From positions 1 through 64,000 of the forward strand of contig NZ_MXQF01000006.1 of NCBI RefSeq assembly GCF_002165575.1: a DNA stretch of 64,000 nucleotides. Reading direction: 5' to 3'. The position numbers were made by a program, and so were the translations under genes. The notes below the pieces were generated by a model. It saw only the letters and a program-made list of their open reading frames with translations. It was not told where the DNA came from and ran no database searches. Origin of the DNA: Pseudoalteromonas sp. A601. Lineage in GTDB: Bacteria; Pseudomonadota; Gammaproteobacteria; Enterobacterales; Alteromonadaceae. Positions 52,256-61,316 of the stretch are shown here, one piece after another (the first letter of the stretch is position 1; each line of letters starts with the position of its first letter).

Positions 52256-54946
52256 ATGCCAGCTCGGGCAACGCTAAGACAATTGCTATACATTTTAATG
52301 ATCTGTTGCTCGCATGTGGCCGTAGCAAATAATTCAGATGTATATATTTATAATACGCCCAATCAAAGTGTAAACTTATTAAATCAAGGCCGTGTACTTG
52401 AAGTTCGAAATGGCGCTTTTCCTAGTAGTAGTACCGATATCTCCGCTTGGCTTGAAAATAAAAAGCCTCAGAACAGAACCACCTTTTTTGGCGGAAGTTT
52501 TTGGTTTGTTATTCAGCTCGAAAATCAAAGTCAGTTACAGGAGTTAGTGTTATTTCCTTACAATACCTTGTTGTCAAAAATTGAAACGCGTATTTATGAC
52601 ATGTCAGACTCTAGTCGTGCTGTTGCGCGTTATGAAACAGGCGGGTTAGTCGAAAATGAATTCGCCTTTCATTATGGTAATAAAATACAGCTTACGCCCA
52701 ATAAACCCTACTTTTTAATCGCTAAATTTCAAAGTGACTATTTTTATACTCCTCCTAAGCTAGTGCTTACACCTTATGATGAGTTTTTTGCTAAAACGAC
52801 TATTCAAAATATGATCATGCTGCTGTGCTTTGGAGTGGGTATTGCACTTGGCTTATATAACTTACTGATATACTTTGCCGCTCGTGATGTAACCCATCTT
52901 TATTATGCGCTATTCACCGCGTGCTGGGTGCTGGCTTGGAGCCAGTTTTTTCATATTCCGGATCAACTTTTTGGTTTTTACAACGCTCATTTTCATTGGT
53001 TGGGCTTTAGTCTTATTCCGATGGCTAATATACTGTTTTATAACAATCTACTAAGGCTGAAAGAAACGTCACCTAAATTATCCTTAGTGTCTTTATCATT
53101 AGGGTGTATTGCTACTGCGGGGGTGCCATTAGCGATCATTTGGCCCGGTTTTGGCTTTATTTGGGCCACACTCGTTACTGGATCTACCTTATGCTTAGGT
53201 ATGCTAGTAGGTATCAGAAGTTGGATGAGTGGCTTTAAACCAGCTCGTTACTTTGTGCTTGCTTATTTAGCAATGGCTATCCCTAATATGATCGGTAATT
53301 TAACCAACCTTGGCTTGATTGCGCCGATGGCTTTTGATTTATACTTACTTGGTTTAATTGGTACTGCGCTTGATGCCATGTTATTAGCATTTGCTGTGGC
53401 TAATAAATTTAGACTTCTACACGAGGAAAATGTAGCGCTAACGAAAAATTTAGAGCAAAAAGTGCAATCACGTACTCACGAGTTACAACAATTAGCTGAA
53501 GAACTGCGTGATGCCAGCGAAGCGAAAAGTCGCTTCTTAGCAAATATGAGTCATGAAATTCGCACCCCTATGACCTCTATAATTGGTTATGCAGATGGTA
53601 TTATTTTGGGTGATATCAAGCCCCATGAGCGTAATCATGGTATCCGAGTTATTTTGCAAAACAGCCGCCATGTGTTGGGTTTAATCAATGACATATTGGA
53701 TATGTCGAAAATTGAGGCGAACCGTTTAGAAATTGATTTAGTTGAAACTGACTTATTTGCCACTATCGCAGAGATTGAATCGCTACTTGGTAAGCAAATT
53801 CGAGATAAAGGATTAAAATTTGGTGTTGATTATGTCTTTCCGCTACCCGATTGGATTATTTCTGATCCAACGCGTCTTAGGCAGGTCTTATTAAACTTAG
53901 CAACGAATGCGCTTAAATTTACCAGTGTTGGGCATATTCAGTTAGTTGTTGCTTGCTCGGCAGAGCAGCTTAAAATTACAGTTAAAGATACCGGAATTGG
54001 CATGACACAAAGCGAGCGAAAAGAATTGTTCTCGCCATTTTATCAAGCTGATTCATCAATTTCGCGTAAATATGGTGGGACTGGCCTTGGCTTAAATATC
54101 TCTAAGAGTTTAGCTCATAAACTCGGTGGCGATTTAACCGTGAGTTCTGAAGTTGGTTGTGGCAGTGAGTTTTGTTTAGAACTTAACTTAAAAATTACGG
54201 ATAAAACAAAATGGATTAATTCATTTGATGAGGTGATCTGCCATGAATCAAAAGAGGTCCCCGAAAATATCTGCCAACAAAACCTAGTCGGCGAGGTATT
54301 AATTGCAGAAGATCACCCAGAAAATCGCCAGCTTATAAAACGAATTTTGGAACGAATGGGCTTAACAGTAACAGCCGTCGAAAATGGTCAAGATGCAGTT
54401 CAAGCAACCCTTGATGAGCAATTTGACTTAATTTTACTTGATATACAAATGCCAATTATGGATGGTGAGCAAGCGATTCATATTATGCAAGCAACAGGAC
54501 TTTCCACACCCATTGTCGCTTTAACGGCAAACACGATGAAACATGAAATCGACCGCTATTTAAAGCAGGGGTTTATTGATCATATCGCTAAACCAATTGA
54601 TAGAACACAGTTTAGTCACAAGATTGCCAGTTACTTGGATATAGAAATAGCTGATGATGTGAAGCTCCCTGATCATGAATTTGAATTACTCAAACATGAT
54701 TATATTAAAGGGCTACGCATTCAAAAAGAAACGTTACTGCAACAGTTTAAATCCGGTGATATGACGGGCTTTGCCCAAAGCGTGCACATGATAAAAGGGA
54801 CCGCAGGGATGTTTGATTGCTTAAGCCTTTATAAAAAGTCAGTTGAATTAGATAAAGTTATAAAAGCTGATTCAGTCACGCTTGATTCTCAGTTAGTGAA
54901 TGCTTTGTTTACAGCCATTGATGATGTTCTGGCTGAGCCATCTTAA
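52256..54946 (+). CDS. 7TM-DISM hybrid sensor histidine kinase
   Basis: From ATG 52256 (signal peptide MPARATLRQLLYILMICC) the 896-residue protein has a periplasmic 7TMR-DISM extracellular domain (about 30-170), seven membrane helices (about 190-390), a short coiled coil, a HisKA domain (FLANMSHEIRTPMTSII), an HATPase domain (NLATNALKF, DTGIGM, GGTGLGLNIS), a receiver (LLDIQMPIMDGEQ) and an Hpt domain (HMIKGTAGMF). It is a full phosphorelay sensor, probably responding to an extracellular ligand. I prefer 52256 because AAGGTG lies about 10 bases before it; ATG 52229 has no such site. Confidence 0.85.
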   Translation: MPARATLRQLLYILMICCSHVAVANNSDVYIYNTPNQSVNLLNQGRVLEVRNGAFPSSSTDISAWLENKKPQNRTTFFGGSFWFVIQLENQSQLQELVLFPYNTLLSKIETRIYDMSDSSRAVARYETGGLVENEFAFHYGNKIQLTPNKPYFLIAKFQSDYFYTPPKLVLTPYDEFFAKTTIQNMIMLLCFGVGIALGLYNLLIYFAARDVTHLYYALFTACWVLAWSQFFHIPDQLFGFYNAHFHWLGFSLIPMANILFYNNLLRLKETSPKLSLVSLSLGCIATAGVPLAIIWPGFGFIWATLVTGSTLCLGMLVGIRSWMSGFKPARYFVLAYLAMAIPNMIGNLTNLGLIAPMAFDLYLLGLIGTALDAMLLAFAVANKFRLLHEENVALTKNLEQKVQSRTHELQQLAEELRDASEAKSRFLANMSHEIRTPMTSIIGYADGIILGDIKPHERNHGIRVILQNSRHVLGLINDILDMSKIEANRLEIDLVETDLFATIAEIESLLGKQIRDKGLKFGVDYVFPLPDWIISDPTRLRQVLLNLATNALKFTSVGHIQLVVACSAEQLKITVKDTGIGMTQSERKELFSPFYQADSSISRKYGGTGLGLNISKSLAHKLGGDLTVSSEVGCGSEFCLELNLKITDKTKWINSFDEVICHESKEVPENICQQNLVGEVLIAEDHPENRQLIKRILERMGLTVTAVENGQDAVQATLDEQFDLILLDIQMPIMDGEQAIHIMQATGLSTPIVALTANTMKHEIDRYLKQGFIDHIAKPIDRTQFSHKIASYLDIEIADDVKLPDHEFELLKHDYIKGLRIQKETLLQQFKSGDMTGFAQSVHMIKGTAGMFDCLSLYKKSVELDKVIKADSVTLDSQLVNALFTAIDDVLAEPS

Positions 54947-55059
54947 TGGTTAACTATTTAACTGTTGAATAGTCGATATCACTTTTTGAATGCAGACAAG
55001 TCAGTAAGTAGATGATTTAATATATTATCTTCTCTGGTATGAATCATGTAAGAGGCTTA

Positions 55060-56319
55060 ATGGATTATCAACACATTTCAGTGCCAAGCGAAGGCGAACA
55101 GATTAGCATAAATGCCGAAGGGCAATGGCATATTCCGAATAAGCCCATTATTGCTTTTATTGATGGTGATGGTGTTGGCGCAGATATCTCCCCCTTAGTA
55201 CGCCAGATTGTTGATAATGCAATAGCTCATTGTTATGGCAGTACTAAAAAAATTTACTGGCTTGAAGTGTTTAATGGTGAAAAAGCTGCAAAGTTATACG
55301 ACGGTGATTGGTTCCCACAAGAGACAATTCACGCGGTAAGGCAATTTAAAATCGCGATTAAAGGCCCGCTGACTACTCCCTTAGGCGGAGGTTTTCGCTC
55401 ACTTAATGTAGCGCTACGCCAGGAAATGGACTTATTTGTTAATATGCGGCCAATCAAAGGCTATAGTGCACTGCCTTCACCGTTAAAATATCCTGAAAAA
55501 ACCAAGATTGTTGTTATTAGAGATAGCTCTGAGGATATTTACTCTGGTATTGAATGGCAAGCAGGTAGTGTTGAAGCCGAAAAAATGTTGGATTTTTTAT
55601 CTCAAGAGATGGGCGTGACACGATTACGTTTTGATCAGCAATGTGCAATAGGGATAAAGAATATTTCTAAAGAAGGCGCTGAGCGATTAATGCGTTATGC
55701 TCTTGAGTATTCACTTGAACAGCAAAGTGATTCACTTACCGTGGTTCATAAAGGCAATGTATTAAAGTTTACAGAAGGTGCATTTAAACGTTGGGGATTT
55801 GATTTAGCTAAACGAGAATTTGGTGCGAAGGAGCATGAAAATGGTCGTTGGCTTATTATAGAGCGTGTTCAGCGAGCCCCACTTATTATTAAAGAAGTGA
55901 TAGCAGATAATATGTTACAACAAGCATTAATGACCCCCGAGCAATTTGATGTAGTTGTAACGACAAATCAAAATGGGGATTACTTAGCGGATATGCTGAC
56001 TGCACAAGTGGGCGGCATCGGTATTATGCCAGCGGCAAATTTAAATAATGACGTTGCGTTTTTTGAACCCACACATGGGCCATTTGAACGAATTGCTGGC
56101 ACTGATACTGCAAACCCTAGTAGTAGTATTTTAAGTGCGGTGATGATGTTGCGGTTTATGAATTGGCATGATGCTGCACAAGCGATAGAAAATGCACTTG
56201 CCGCTACATTAGATGCGAATGAAATAACATTTGATCTTGATACAAAATCGCATAGCGCGACGATCCTCAGCTGCAGTGAATTTGCAATGAAGATCATCGA
56301 GCGTGTAAAGCAGTCATAA
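55060..56319 (+). CDS. icd: Isocitrate dehydrogenase with divergent cofactor site
   Basis: The protein is close to E. coli Icd in length (419 residues from ATG 55060, which aligns with the E. coli start) and keeps IDGDGVGADISP, AIKGPLTTPLGGGFRSLNVALRQ with the substrate-binding and phospho-regulated Ser, DSSEDIYSGIEW, and VVHKGNVLKFTEGAF. The region that binds the NADP 2'-phosphate differs: E. coli THGTAPKYAGQDKVN becomes THGPFERIAGTDTAN, so K344, Y345 and V351 become Arg, Ile and Ala. Ile and Ala match the changes of NAD-dependent enzymes. R395 is also replaced. It may use NAD, or a related substrate. Confidence 0.8.
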   Translation: MDYQHISVPSEGEQISINAEGQWHIPNKPIIAFIDGDGVGADISPLVRQIVDNAIAHCYGSTKKIYWLEVFNGEKAAKLYDGDWFPQETIHAVRQFKIAIKGPLTTPLGGGFRSLNVALRQEMDLFVNMRPIKGYSALPSPLKYPEKTKIVVIRDSSEDIYSGIEWQAGSVEAEKMLDFLSQEMGVTRLRFDQQCAIGIKNISKEGAERLMRYALEYSLEQQSDSLTVVHKGNVLKFTEGAFKRWGFDLAKREFGAKEHENGRWLIIERVQRAPLIIKEVIADNMLQQALMTPEQFDVVVTTNQNGDYLADMLTAQVGGIGIMPAANLNNDVAFFEPTHGPFERIAGTDTANPSSSILSAVMMLRFMNWHDAAQAIENALAATLDANEITFDLDTKSHSATILSCSEFAMKIIERVKQS

Positions 56320-56320
56320 T

Positions 56321-56773
56321 TTAAGCTGCGTTACTATTTGTAAAACTTTCGCGGTACATGCAAGGGCGATTAGTAAGTTTAGCAGCACGTTGATAAATAA
56401 CTTTAGCGTCATGCTCATTGCTTGGCGTGGCACTGAGTGTATCCATTATAGCTACAACAATAATTGCAGGCACTTGACAACAAAACTCATCTAAAACGGC
56501 CGTTGTAGTTTGAGCATCTGCATGACAATGTGGGTGCGCGTGCTCAACTTGATACGCGTGAAGCAAAGTTTGGGCATCTAAAGCTGCATCATTTTCATGT
56601 TTGTTTTTACGGCACTGGCAGCCAAATTCATCCACCAATGTTGCTAAGGCTTGATAAATCTCTTCGCTCGTTAACCTTGTTTTTTGGCAAAGTTGCTGTT
56701 CAATAAATGCATGAAGATTACCATCGATGAATAAGCCGTCTTGTTGGGTGAAACGTTCTGTAGTTTGCATCAT
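56321..56773 (-). CDS. Hypothetical Cys/His-rich protein
   Basis: The 150-residue soluble protein contains DEFGCQCRKNKHEND, VEHAHPHCHADAQ and DEFCCQVPAI, an unusual density of Cys and His that could bind a metal. No signal peptide or known domain is recognised. It is convergent with icd (1-base gap) and lies downstream of the nasR-like gene in the same orientation, 115 bases from it. Whether it belongs to nitrate metabolism is unknown. ATG 56773 or 56770 could be the start. Confidence 0.65.
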   Translation of the reverse strand: MMQTTERFTQQDGLFIDGNLHAFIEQQLCQKTRLTSEEIYQALATLVDEFGCQCRKNKHENDAALDAQTLLHAYQVEHAHPHCHADAQTTTAVLDEFCCQVPAIIVVAIMDTLSATPSNEHDAKVIYQRAAKLTNRPCMYRESFTNSNAA

Positions 56774-56888
56774 AATAATATCTCTTAGTTATAGTGTGAG
56801 TGAATCATTTGTATGACTTCACTCTAGCGCTAAGAGTACTATTTATGAAATTGTTGTTTTCAATAACTGATATTGATTTTATTAATAT

Positions 56889-58160
56889 TTAAGAGCTTAT
56901 AATGTGTTGGTCTTTATTCATGGCTTTGAGCACGTGTTTTGCGACCTCAAACAGAGAACATTGTTGGTCCATTGCTTGTTTCTGCAAACGTTTGTGCGCT
57001 TGCTCTTCAGTGATATCTAGATGTTGGATCAAGATTAACTTTGCTCTATTTAATGTTTTTTGTTCACTTATTACTTGTTTGGCATCTTGCAAGGCATCGT
57101 TCATCTGTTTTAGGTGTTCACTTTGTTCCATGATTAAATCGTAAAAAGTGCGGTTGCTTGTGAGTCGATGCTGCGCTAAGTTGCTATTATTAGAGGTGTA
57201 ATCAACGCTCGAACCTGACCCATCTAAAGGAATGTCACTCAGTGCTTTTATATGATTTTTGTGTTCATGTAATTGACGTTTAGCAATATGAATCTGTTTC
57301 TCGGCGCTAGTTGTTAGTTGCTCTGCGATTAACTTCTCGATTCTATGCATATGATTAATACGTGTGGTTGTGATGTCGTACCAGACTTCGCTTATTTCGC
57401 TGAGCTGTGAACTACCTTGCGGTAACTCTTGTATTAAATTGCGCAGCCTTTGTAGTTGAACGCTTGCTTCGTCTTCAGTTAGTTGTGCGTACGCTGAAGT
57501 TAAATCATTACCGGCATATTTTAAAAATATAATAAAATTGTCTTGCTGTGTATTTTGTAAGTGAGCTAGCTGGTCTTTGCGCTGTGTGCTAAATGCACCA
57601 GATGCAAAACCGATAGCACCGCAAGCACGCTCTTGTCCGGCATGTTCTTTTGCTTGCACAAAATTAAATAGTGCAATTAAAAGTCGGGTGATCAGTGGAT
57701 CACTTGCGCCATCAGCGGCTTCTAATAGAATATTTAATAATGAACTAATATGTTGTGAAAAAGCTTGGCTTGCATGCTCTGCCGTTACTTTTTGATTGCG
57801 AATTTGTTCTCGTAAAATGGGTAATCGTGCAAGGCATTGTAAGCTAAAAGTTATTCGATTAAATAAACGTGTATTACCTATGCTGTGTTTTGAATTTAAG
57901 TAATGTTGCTTTAACTCAGTATAAAGTTGTTGCTCGGATTCAATACTCTGCGCAATTTGTTCACGACGTTGTTGCACAAAACGCTCACAACCTGAAGCAA
58001 TAAAAATATTACTGATACCACGTTCTTTTTGAAGTTGATGAATAAAGTGGCCTAGAGTTATTAATGTTTTACAACTTATGGCTAAGTGCTGTAGCGCATT
58101 AATTTCTTCATGTTTTGCTGCAAGTAAAAATTGTTCTGTGAGAGGGCTGACTCTGGGCAT
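56889..58160 (-). CDS. nasR: NasR-like nitrate-responsive antiterminator (NIT + ANTAR)
   Basis: The 423-residue protein has an N-terminal helical NIT nitrate/nitrite-sensing domain (LITLGHFIHQLQKERGISNIFIAS at about 32-55; ERACGAIGFASGAF at about 178-191) and a C-terminal ANTAR RNA-binding domain (LNRAKLILIQHLDITEEQAHKRLQKQAMDQ). NasR binds nitrate or nitrite, then the ANTAR domain binds paired hairpins in the leader of the assimilatory operon and prevents termination. The likely target leader is the divergent 58400-58590 region. The length is slightly above the Klebsiella protein. Confidence 0.85.
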   Translation of the reverse strand: MPRVSPLTEQFLLAAKHEEINALQHLAISCKTLITLGHFIHQLQKERGISNIFIASGCERFVQQRREQIAQSIESEQQLYTELKQHYLNSKHSIGNTRLFNRITFSLQCLARLPILREQIRNQKVTAEHASQAFSQHISSLLNILLEAADGASDPLITRLLIALFNFVQAKEHAGQERACGAIGFASGAFSTQRKDQLAHLQNTQQDNFIIFLKYAGNDLTSAYAQLTEDEASVQLQRLRNLIQELPQGSSQLSEISEVWYDITTTRINHMHRIEKLIAEQLTTSAEKQIHIAKRQLHEHKNHIKALSDIPLDGSGSSVDYTSNNSNLAQHRLTSNRTFYDLIMEQSEHLKQMNDALQDAKQVISEQKTLNRAKLILIQHLDITEEQAHKRLQKQAMDQQCSLFEVAKHVLKAMNKDQHIISS

Positions 58161-58424
58161 AAAATTTAATATGTTTATATTATTATTGTTAATAATAGTG
58201 CAACCCTTGTTCCAGTCAGCAAAAATATTAGGTCAGAATAAAGCATCGCTTTTTAAGGTTATGAAATAACGAGAATTAAAAAGTATATAGTTTATTTTAA
58301 CTAAGCAACTTTTGGCACTTAGTAATATAAAACACTCACTTTATCTGATCTTTTTGGTGCGTAAAATGGAAATTCGCACTATGTTGGCGCAAATGAATTC
58401 ACCGTTTATTCTGATTAAAAGTGT

Positions 58425-58465
58425 ATAACCATCTGTTTAAAAGTGACTTTTAAACAGATGGTTAT
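58425..58465 (+). repeat. 41-bp near-perfect palindrome in the nitrite operon leader
   Basis: ATAACCATCTGTTTAAAAGT (58425-58444) and its exact reverse complement (58446-58465) are separated by one G. It can form a 20-bp stem in DNA or RNA. It lies between the divergent nasR and focA-like genes, upstream of a terminator, so it may be a leader hairpin, an operator or a terminator facing either way. The AT-rich remainder (58161-58424) should hold the nasR promoter and the start of the leader, but I cannot place boxes. Confidence 0.7.
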
Positions 58466-58546
58466 ATTGGCACTGTTGTTGCTTTAGTAATAAAGTCAAT
58501 CGGGTTGTGTGCCCTCACAGTGTGTTTTAGTTAAGACGAAGACGTC

Positions 58547-58588
58547 TACTTATTTGCTCAATAAGCAAGTAGTAGGCGTTTTTTTTTG
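58547..58588 (+). terminator. Leader terminator, likely NasR-controlled
   Basis: CGTCTACTTATTTGCT (58542-58558 region) pairs with AGCAAGTAGTAGGCG, followed by nine T (58579-58587). It lies 56 bases before the focA-like gene, where an antitermination target is expected in NasR-regulated operons. A small TGTG-TGCCCT-CACA hairpin precedes it, but lacks the A1/G4 loop bases typical of ANTAR targets. Confidence 0.65.
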
Positions 58589-58644
58589 CCTGAAATATAG
58601 CAACGCACAGTGGTAATTAATCAATAACAACGAAGGTGAATACT

Positions 58645-59490
58645 ATGGCTTATTTAATACCCACAGAATTTGTTACAAAAATGGTCGACTCTGGTGAGTC
58701 AAAAATCTATATGTCGACTCGCGATACACTAATACGTGCGTTTATGGCGGGCGCTATTTTAGCATTAGCCGCAGTATTTGCGGTGAGTGTAGCAGTGGCA
58801 ACTGGATCTCATTTATTAGGGTCAGTGTTATTTCCTGTTGGATTTATCATGTTGTACTTGATGGGGTTCGATTTATTAACAGGGGTATTTGTATTAACCC
58901 CTTTAGCATGGCTTGCCAAGCGTCCTGGAGTCACGTGGTCACAAATTCTACCGCACTGGGGTAAAGTATTCGCAGGTAACTTCTTAGGCGCATTAACTGT
59001 TGCATTTATGATGGCGTTTATATTTACCTATGGTTTTAATACTGATGGCGGAGCAATCGCAGCAAAGGTTGGCCACATCGGTGAAGCACGTACGTTAGGG
59101 TATGCGGAATATGGTACTGCTGGTTGGCTAACTATTTTTATTCGCGGCATGTTATGTAATTGGATGGTCTCTCTCGGTGTTGTCGGTGCGATGATTTCAA
59201 CACATGTTAGTGGCAAAGTGATTGCGATGTGGATGCCAGTGATGTTGTTCTTTTTTATGGGTTTTGAGCACTCTGTTGTGAATATGTTTTTATTTCCGTT
59301 TGCACTTATGATGGGTGGCGATTTCTCAGTAATGGACTATTTAGTATGGAATGAAATACCAACTGCACTAGGTAATTTAGTGGGCGGGTTGGCATTTACT
59401 GGGTTAACTTTATATACCACGCATTATAAAACTGCACCAAAGCGCTCTTTAAATACGCAAGAGCCTATTAGTAAACCTGTTACGGGTTAA
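58645..59490 (+). CDS. Formate/nitrite transporter (FocA/NirC family)
   Basis: From ATG 58645 (MAYLIPTEF, 281 residues) the protein has six membrane helices and FNT-family features: DTLIRAFMAGAILALAA, GNFLGAL and RGMLCNWMVSLGVV. It forms a pentameric channel for nitrite or formate in the inner membrane. Next to nitrate/nitrite regulatory genes, nitrite is the likely substrate. GAAGGTGA lies just upstream; a GTG at 58636 overlaps it. It is followed after 6 bases by the kinase/phosphatase gene. Confidence 0.9.
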   Translation: MAYLIPTEFVTKMVDSGESKIYMSTRDTLIRAFMAGAILALAAVFAVSVAVATGSHLLGSVLFPVGFIMLYLMGFDLLTGVFVLTPLAWLAKRPGVTWSQILPHWGKVFAGNFLGALTVAFMMAFIFTYGFNTDGGAIAAKVGHIGEARTLGYAEYGTAGWLTIFIRGMLCNWMVSLGVVGAMISTHVSGKVIAMWMPVMLFFFMGFEHSVVNMFLFPFALMMGGDFSVMDYLVWNEIPTALGNLVGGLAFTGLTLYTTHYKTAPKRSLNTQEPISKPVTG

Positions 59491-59496
59491 CGCATA

Positions 59497-61197
59497 GTGA
59501 CACAGCTAAGCCTACGGATAGGGCAACACTCAAGCGCCGGTAGCAAAGATATTAATCAAGATTGCTACGGCGCTTTTGTGCCAAATAGTCCTGAACTTGA
59601 ACTCAAAGGAGCTGTTGTTGCATTAAGCGACGGAGTAAGCAGCTCACAAGTCAGCCAAGTTGCGAGTGAAACAGCAATAAAAAGTTTTCTTTCTGATTAT
59701 TATTGTACCAGTGATGCGTGGTCGGTTAGCCATGCGGCGCAACAAGTTTTGACCAGTACGAATGCATGGCTGTATGCGCAAAATCAGCAAGGTCCTTATC
59801 GGTTTGATGTTGAAAAAGGCTATGTTTGCACTTTTTCAGCGGTGATATTCAAAAAACAACATGCCCATATTTTGCATATTGGCGATAGCCGTATCTATCA
59901 CCTTAGAGAGGGTAATGTATCGCAGTTGACTCGTGATCACCGCTGGTATCAGGGAAGCGATACCAGCTATTTAAGTCGTGCACTTGGTGCCGCAGGCCAT
60001 TTGCACTTAGATCACGACAGTGTAGAGCTTGTACAAAATGACGTGTTTTTTTTGATGACGGATGGAGTCAGTGATTATTTAACTCCAATCCTGATGCAGG
60101 AAATATACGCCGAATATTTGCATGACTTAGATGCTTGCGCTGAGGCGTTTGTTGAAACAGCACTTAATGCTGGTAGTGATGATAACCTCACGGTGCAAAT
60201 TGTGGTGGTTGATCATGTAGATGATAAAAACCAGCATTGTCTATTTGATGAGCCTCTTCCATTACCACCTATGTTATCAAGTAACGATGAATTTGATGGT
60301 TATAAAATACTTCGTTCTATTCATCGTTCAAGTCGCAGCCATGTATATCTAGCTGCGGATTTAACGAGCGCTCAACAATTGATAATAAAAACCCCTTCAA
60401 TTGATTTATCCTATGACCATGAATACCTAGAGCGTTTAATGCTCGAAGAGTGGGTCGCAAAAAGAGTGAGTAGTCCTCATGTCATTTCGATTCCTCGCAT
60501 ATCACGGGAGCGCAGCTATTGGTACACTGTAAGTGAATATATTCAAGGGCAAACCTTAGCACAGTGGCTTGTTGATCATCCACAGCCTAGCATCATAGAC
60601 ATACGAGCTATCATTGAACAAGTGGCGAAAGGGCTGATGGCTTTACACCGAAGCGATATTTTGCACCAAGATCTACGCCCTGAAAATATAATGGTAGACA
60701 ATAATGGCACGGTAAAAATTATTGATTTAGGCTCGGTGCGCGTTGCAGGTATTGCAGAGCTTGAGGACTCACAGTTACTTGGCACGGCGATGTATACAGC
60801 CCCTGAGTATTTTGTTGGCGGCGGTGGCAGTGCTTGCTCAGATCTGTTTTCATTAGCTGTACTCACATATTATATGCTCTGTGGTCGTTACCCTTATGGA
60901 GTCAATGTTGCTAAAGCTCGAACGTTATCAGCACAATATAAATTAAATTATCAGTCAGTTGTTGATCCTGAACGTGATATCCCACTCTGGATTGATGCAA
61001 CCCTCAAAAAAGCGTTACAGCCCAACCCTGCAAAACGCTATCAAGTATTATCTGAATTCATTTTTGATTTACACAACCCAAATCCTGCATTTTTAACCAA
61101 TTTAAATCCGCCATGGGTAGAGAAAAATCCAGTGCGTTTTTATCAAGGCTTATCGGTGCTATTAGCTTTGTTACTCGTCGTATCATTAATAACATAG
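59497..61197 (+). CDS. PP2C phosphatase fused to a Ser/Thr kinase
   Basis: The 566-residue protein has an N-terminal PP2C phosphatase (about 1-245: KDINQDC, ALSDGVSSSQ, HIGDSRIY, LMTDGVSDYL, GSDDNLTVQ with metal-binding Asp residues) and a C-terminal protein kinase (about 265-530: LIIKTP Lys, HQDLRPENIM catalytic loop, IDLGS metal site, APEYF), ending in one membrane helix (about 547-565). The kinase glycine loop is degenerate (SIHRSSRSH). It starts at GTG 59497, 6 bases after the FNT gene. Such fusions occur in nitrate-assimilation operons; the target is unknown. Confidence 0.85.
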   Translation: MTQLSLRIGQHSSAGSKDINQDCYGAFVPNSPELELKGAVVALSDGVSSSQVSQVASETAIKSFLSDYYCTSDAWSVSHAAQQVLTSTNAWLYAQNQQGPYRFDVEKGYVCTFSAVIFKKQHAHILHIGDSRIYHLREGNVSQLTRDHRWYQGSDTSYLSRALGAAGHLHLDHDSVELVQNDVFFLMTDGVSDYLTPILMQEIYAEYLHDLDACAEAFVETALNAGSDDNLTVQIVVVDHVDDKNQHCLFDEPLPLPPMLSSNDEFDGYKILRSIHRSSRSHVYLAADLTSAQQLIIKTPSIDLSYDHEYLERLMLEEWVAKRVSSPHVISIPRISRERSYWYTVSEYIQGQTLAQWLVDHPQPSIIDIRAIIEQVAKGLMALHRSDILHQDLRPENIMVDNNGTVKIIDLGSVRVAGIAELEDSQLLGTAMYTAPEYFVGGGGSACSDLFSLAVLTYYMLCGRYPYGVNVAKARTLSAQYKLNYQSVVDPERDIPLWIDATLKKALQPNPAKRYQVLSEFIFDLHNPNPAFLTNLNPPWVEKNPVRFYQGLSVLLALLLVVSLIT

Positions 61198-61254
61198 GCA
61201 CCACTATCTGTTTCCGATGAAATACAACGATTAGCAAAGTCAGTAGTGAAAAAG

Positions 61255-61270
61255 TGGGCCTGTAGGCCCA
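61255..61270. terminator. Hairpin between convergent operons
   Basis: TGGGCCTGTAGGCCCA can form a 7-bp GC-rich stem with a 2-base loop, about 60 bases after the kinase stop. No T-run follows on either strand, so its role as a terminator is uncertain. Confidence 0.4.
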
Positions 61271-61316
61271 TCATAAAGTGGTTAGGAAGGGAATGGGGAA
61301 TCTAGTAATAAAGGTG

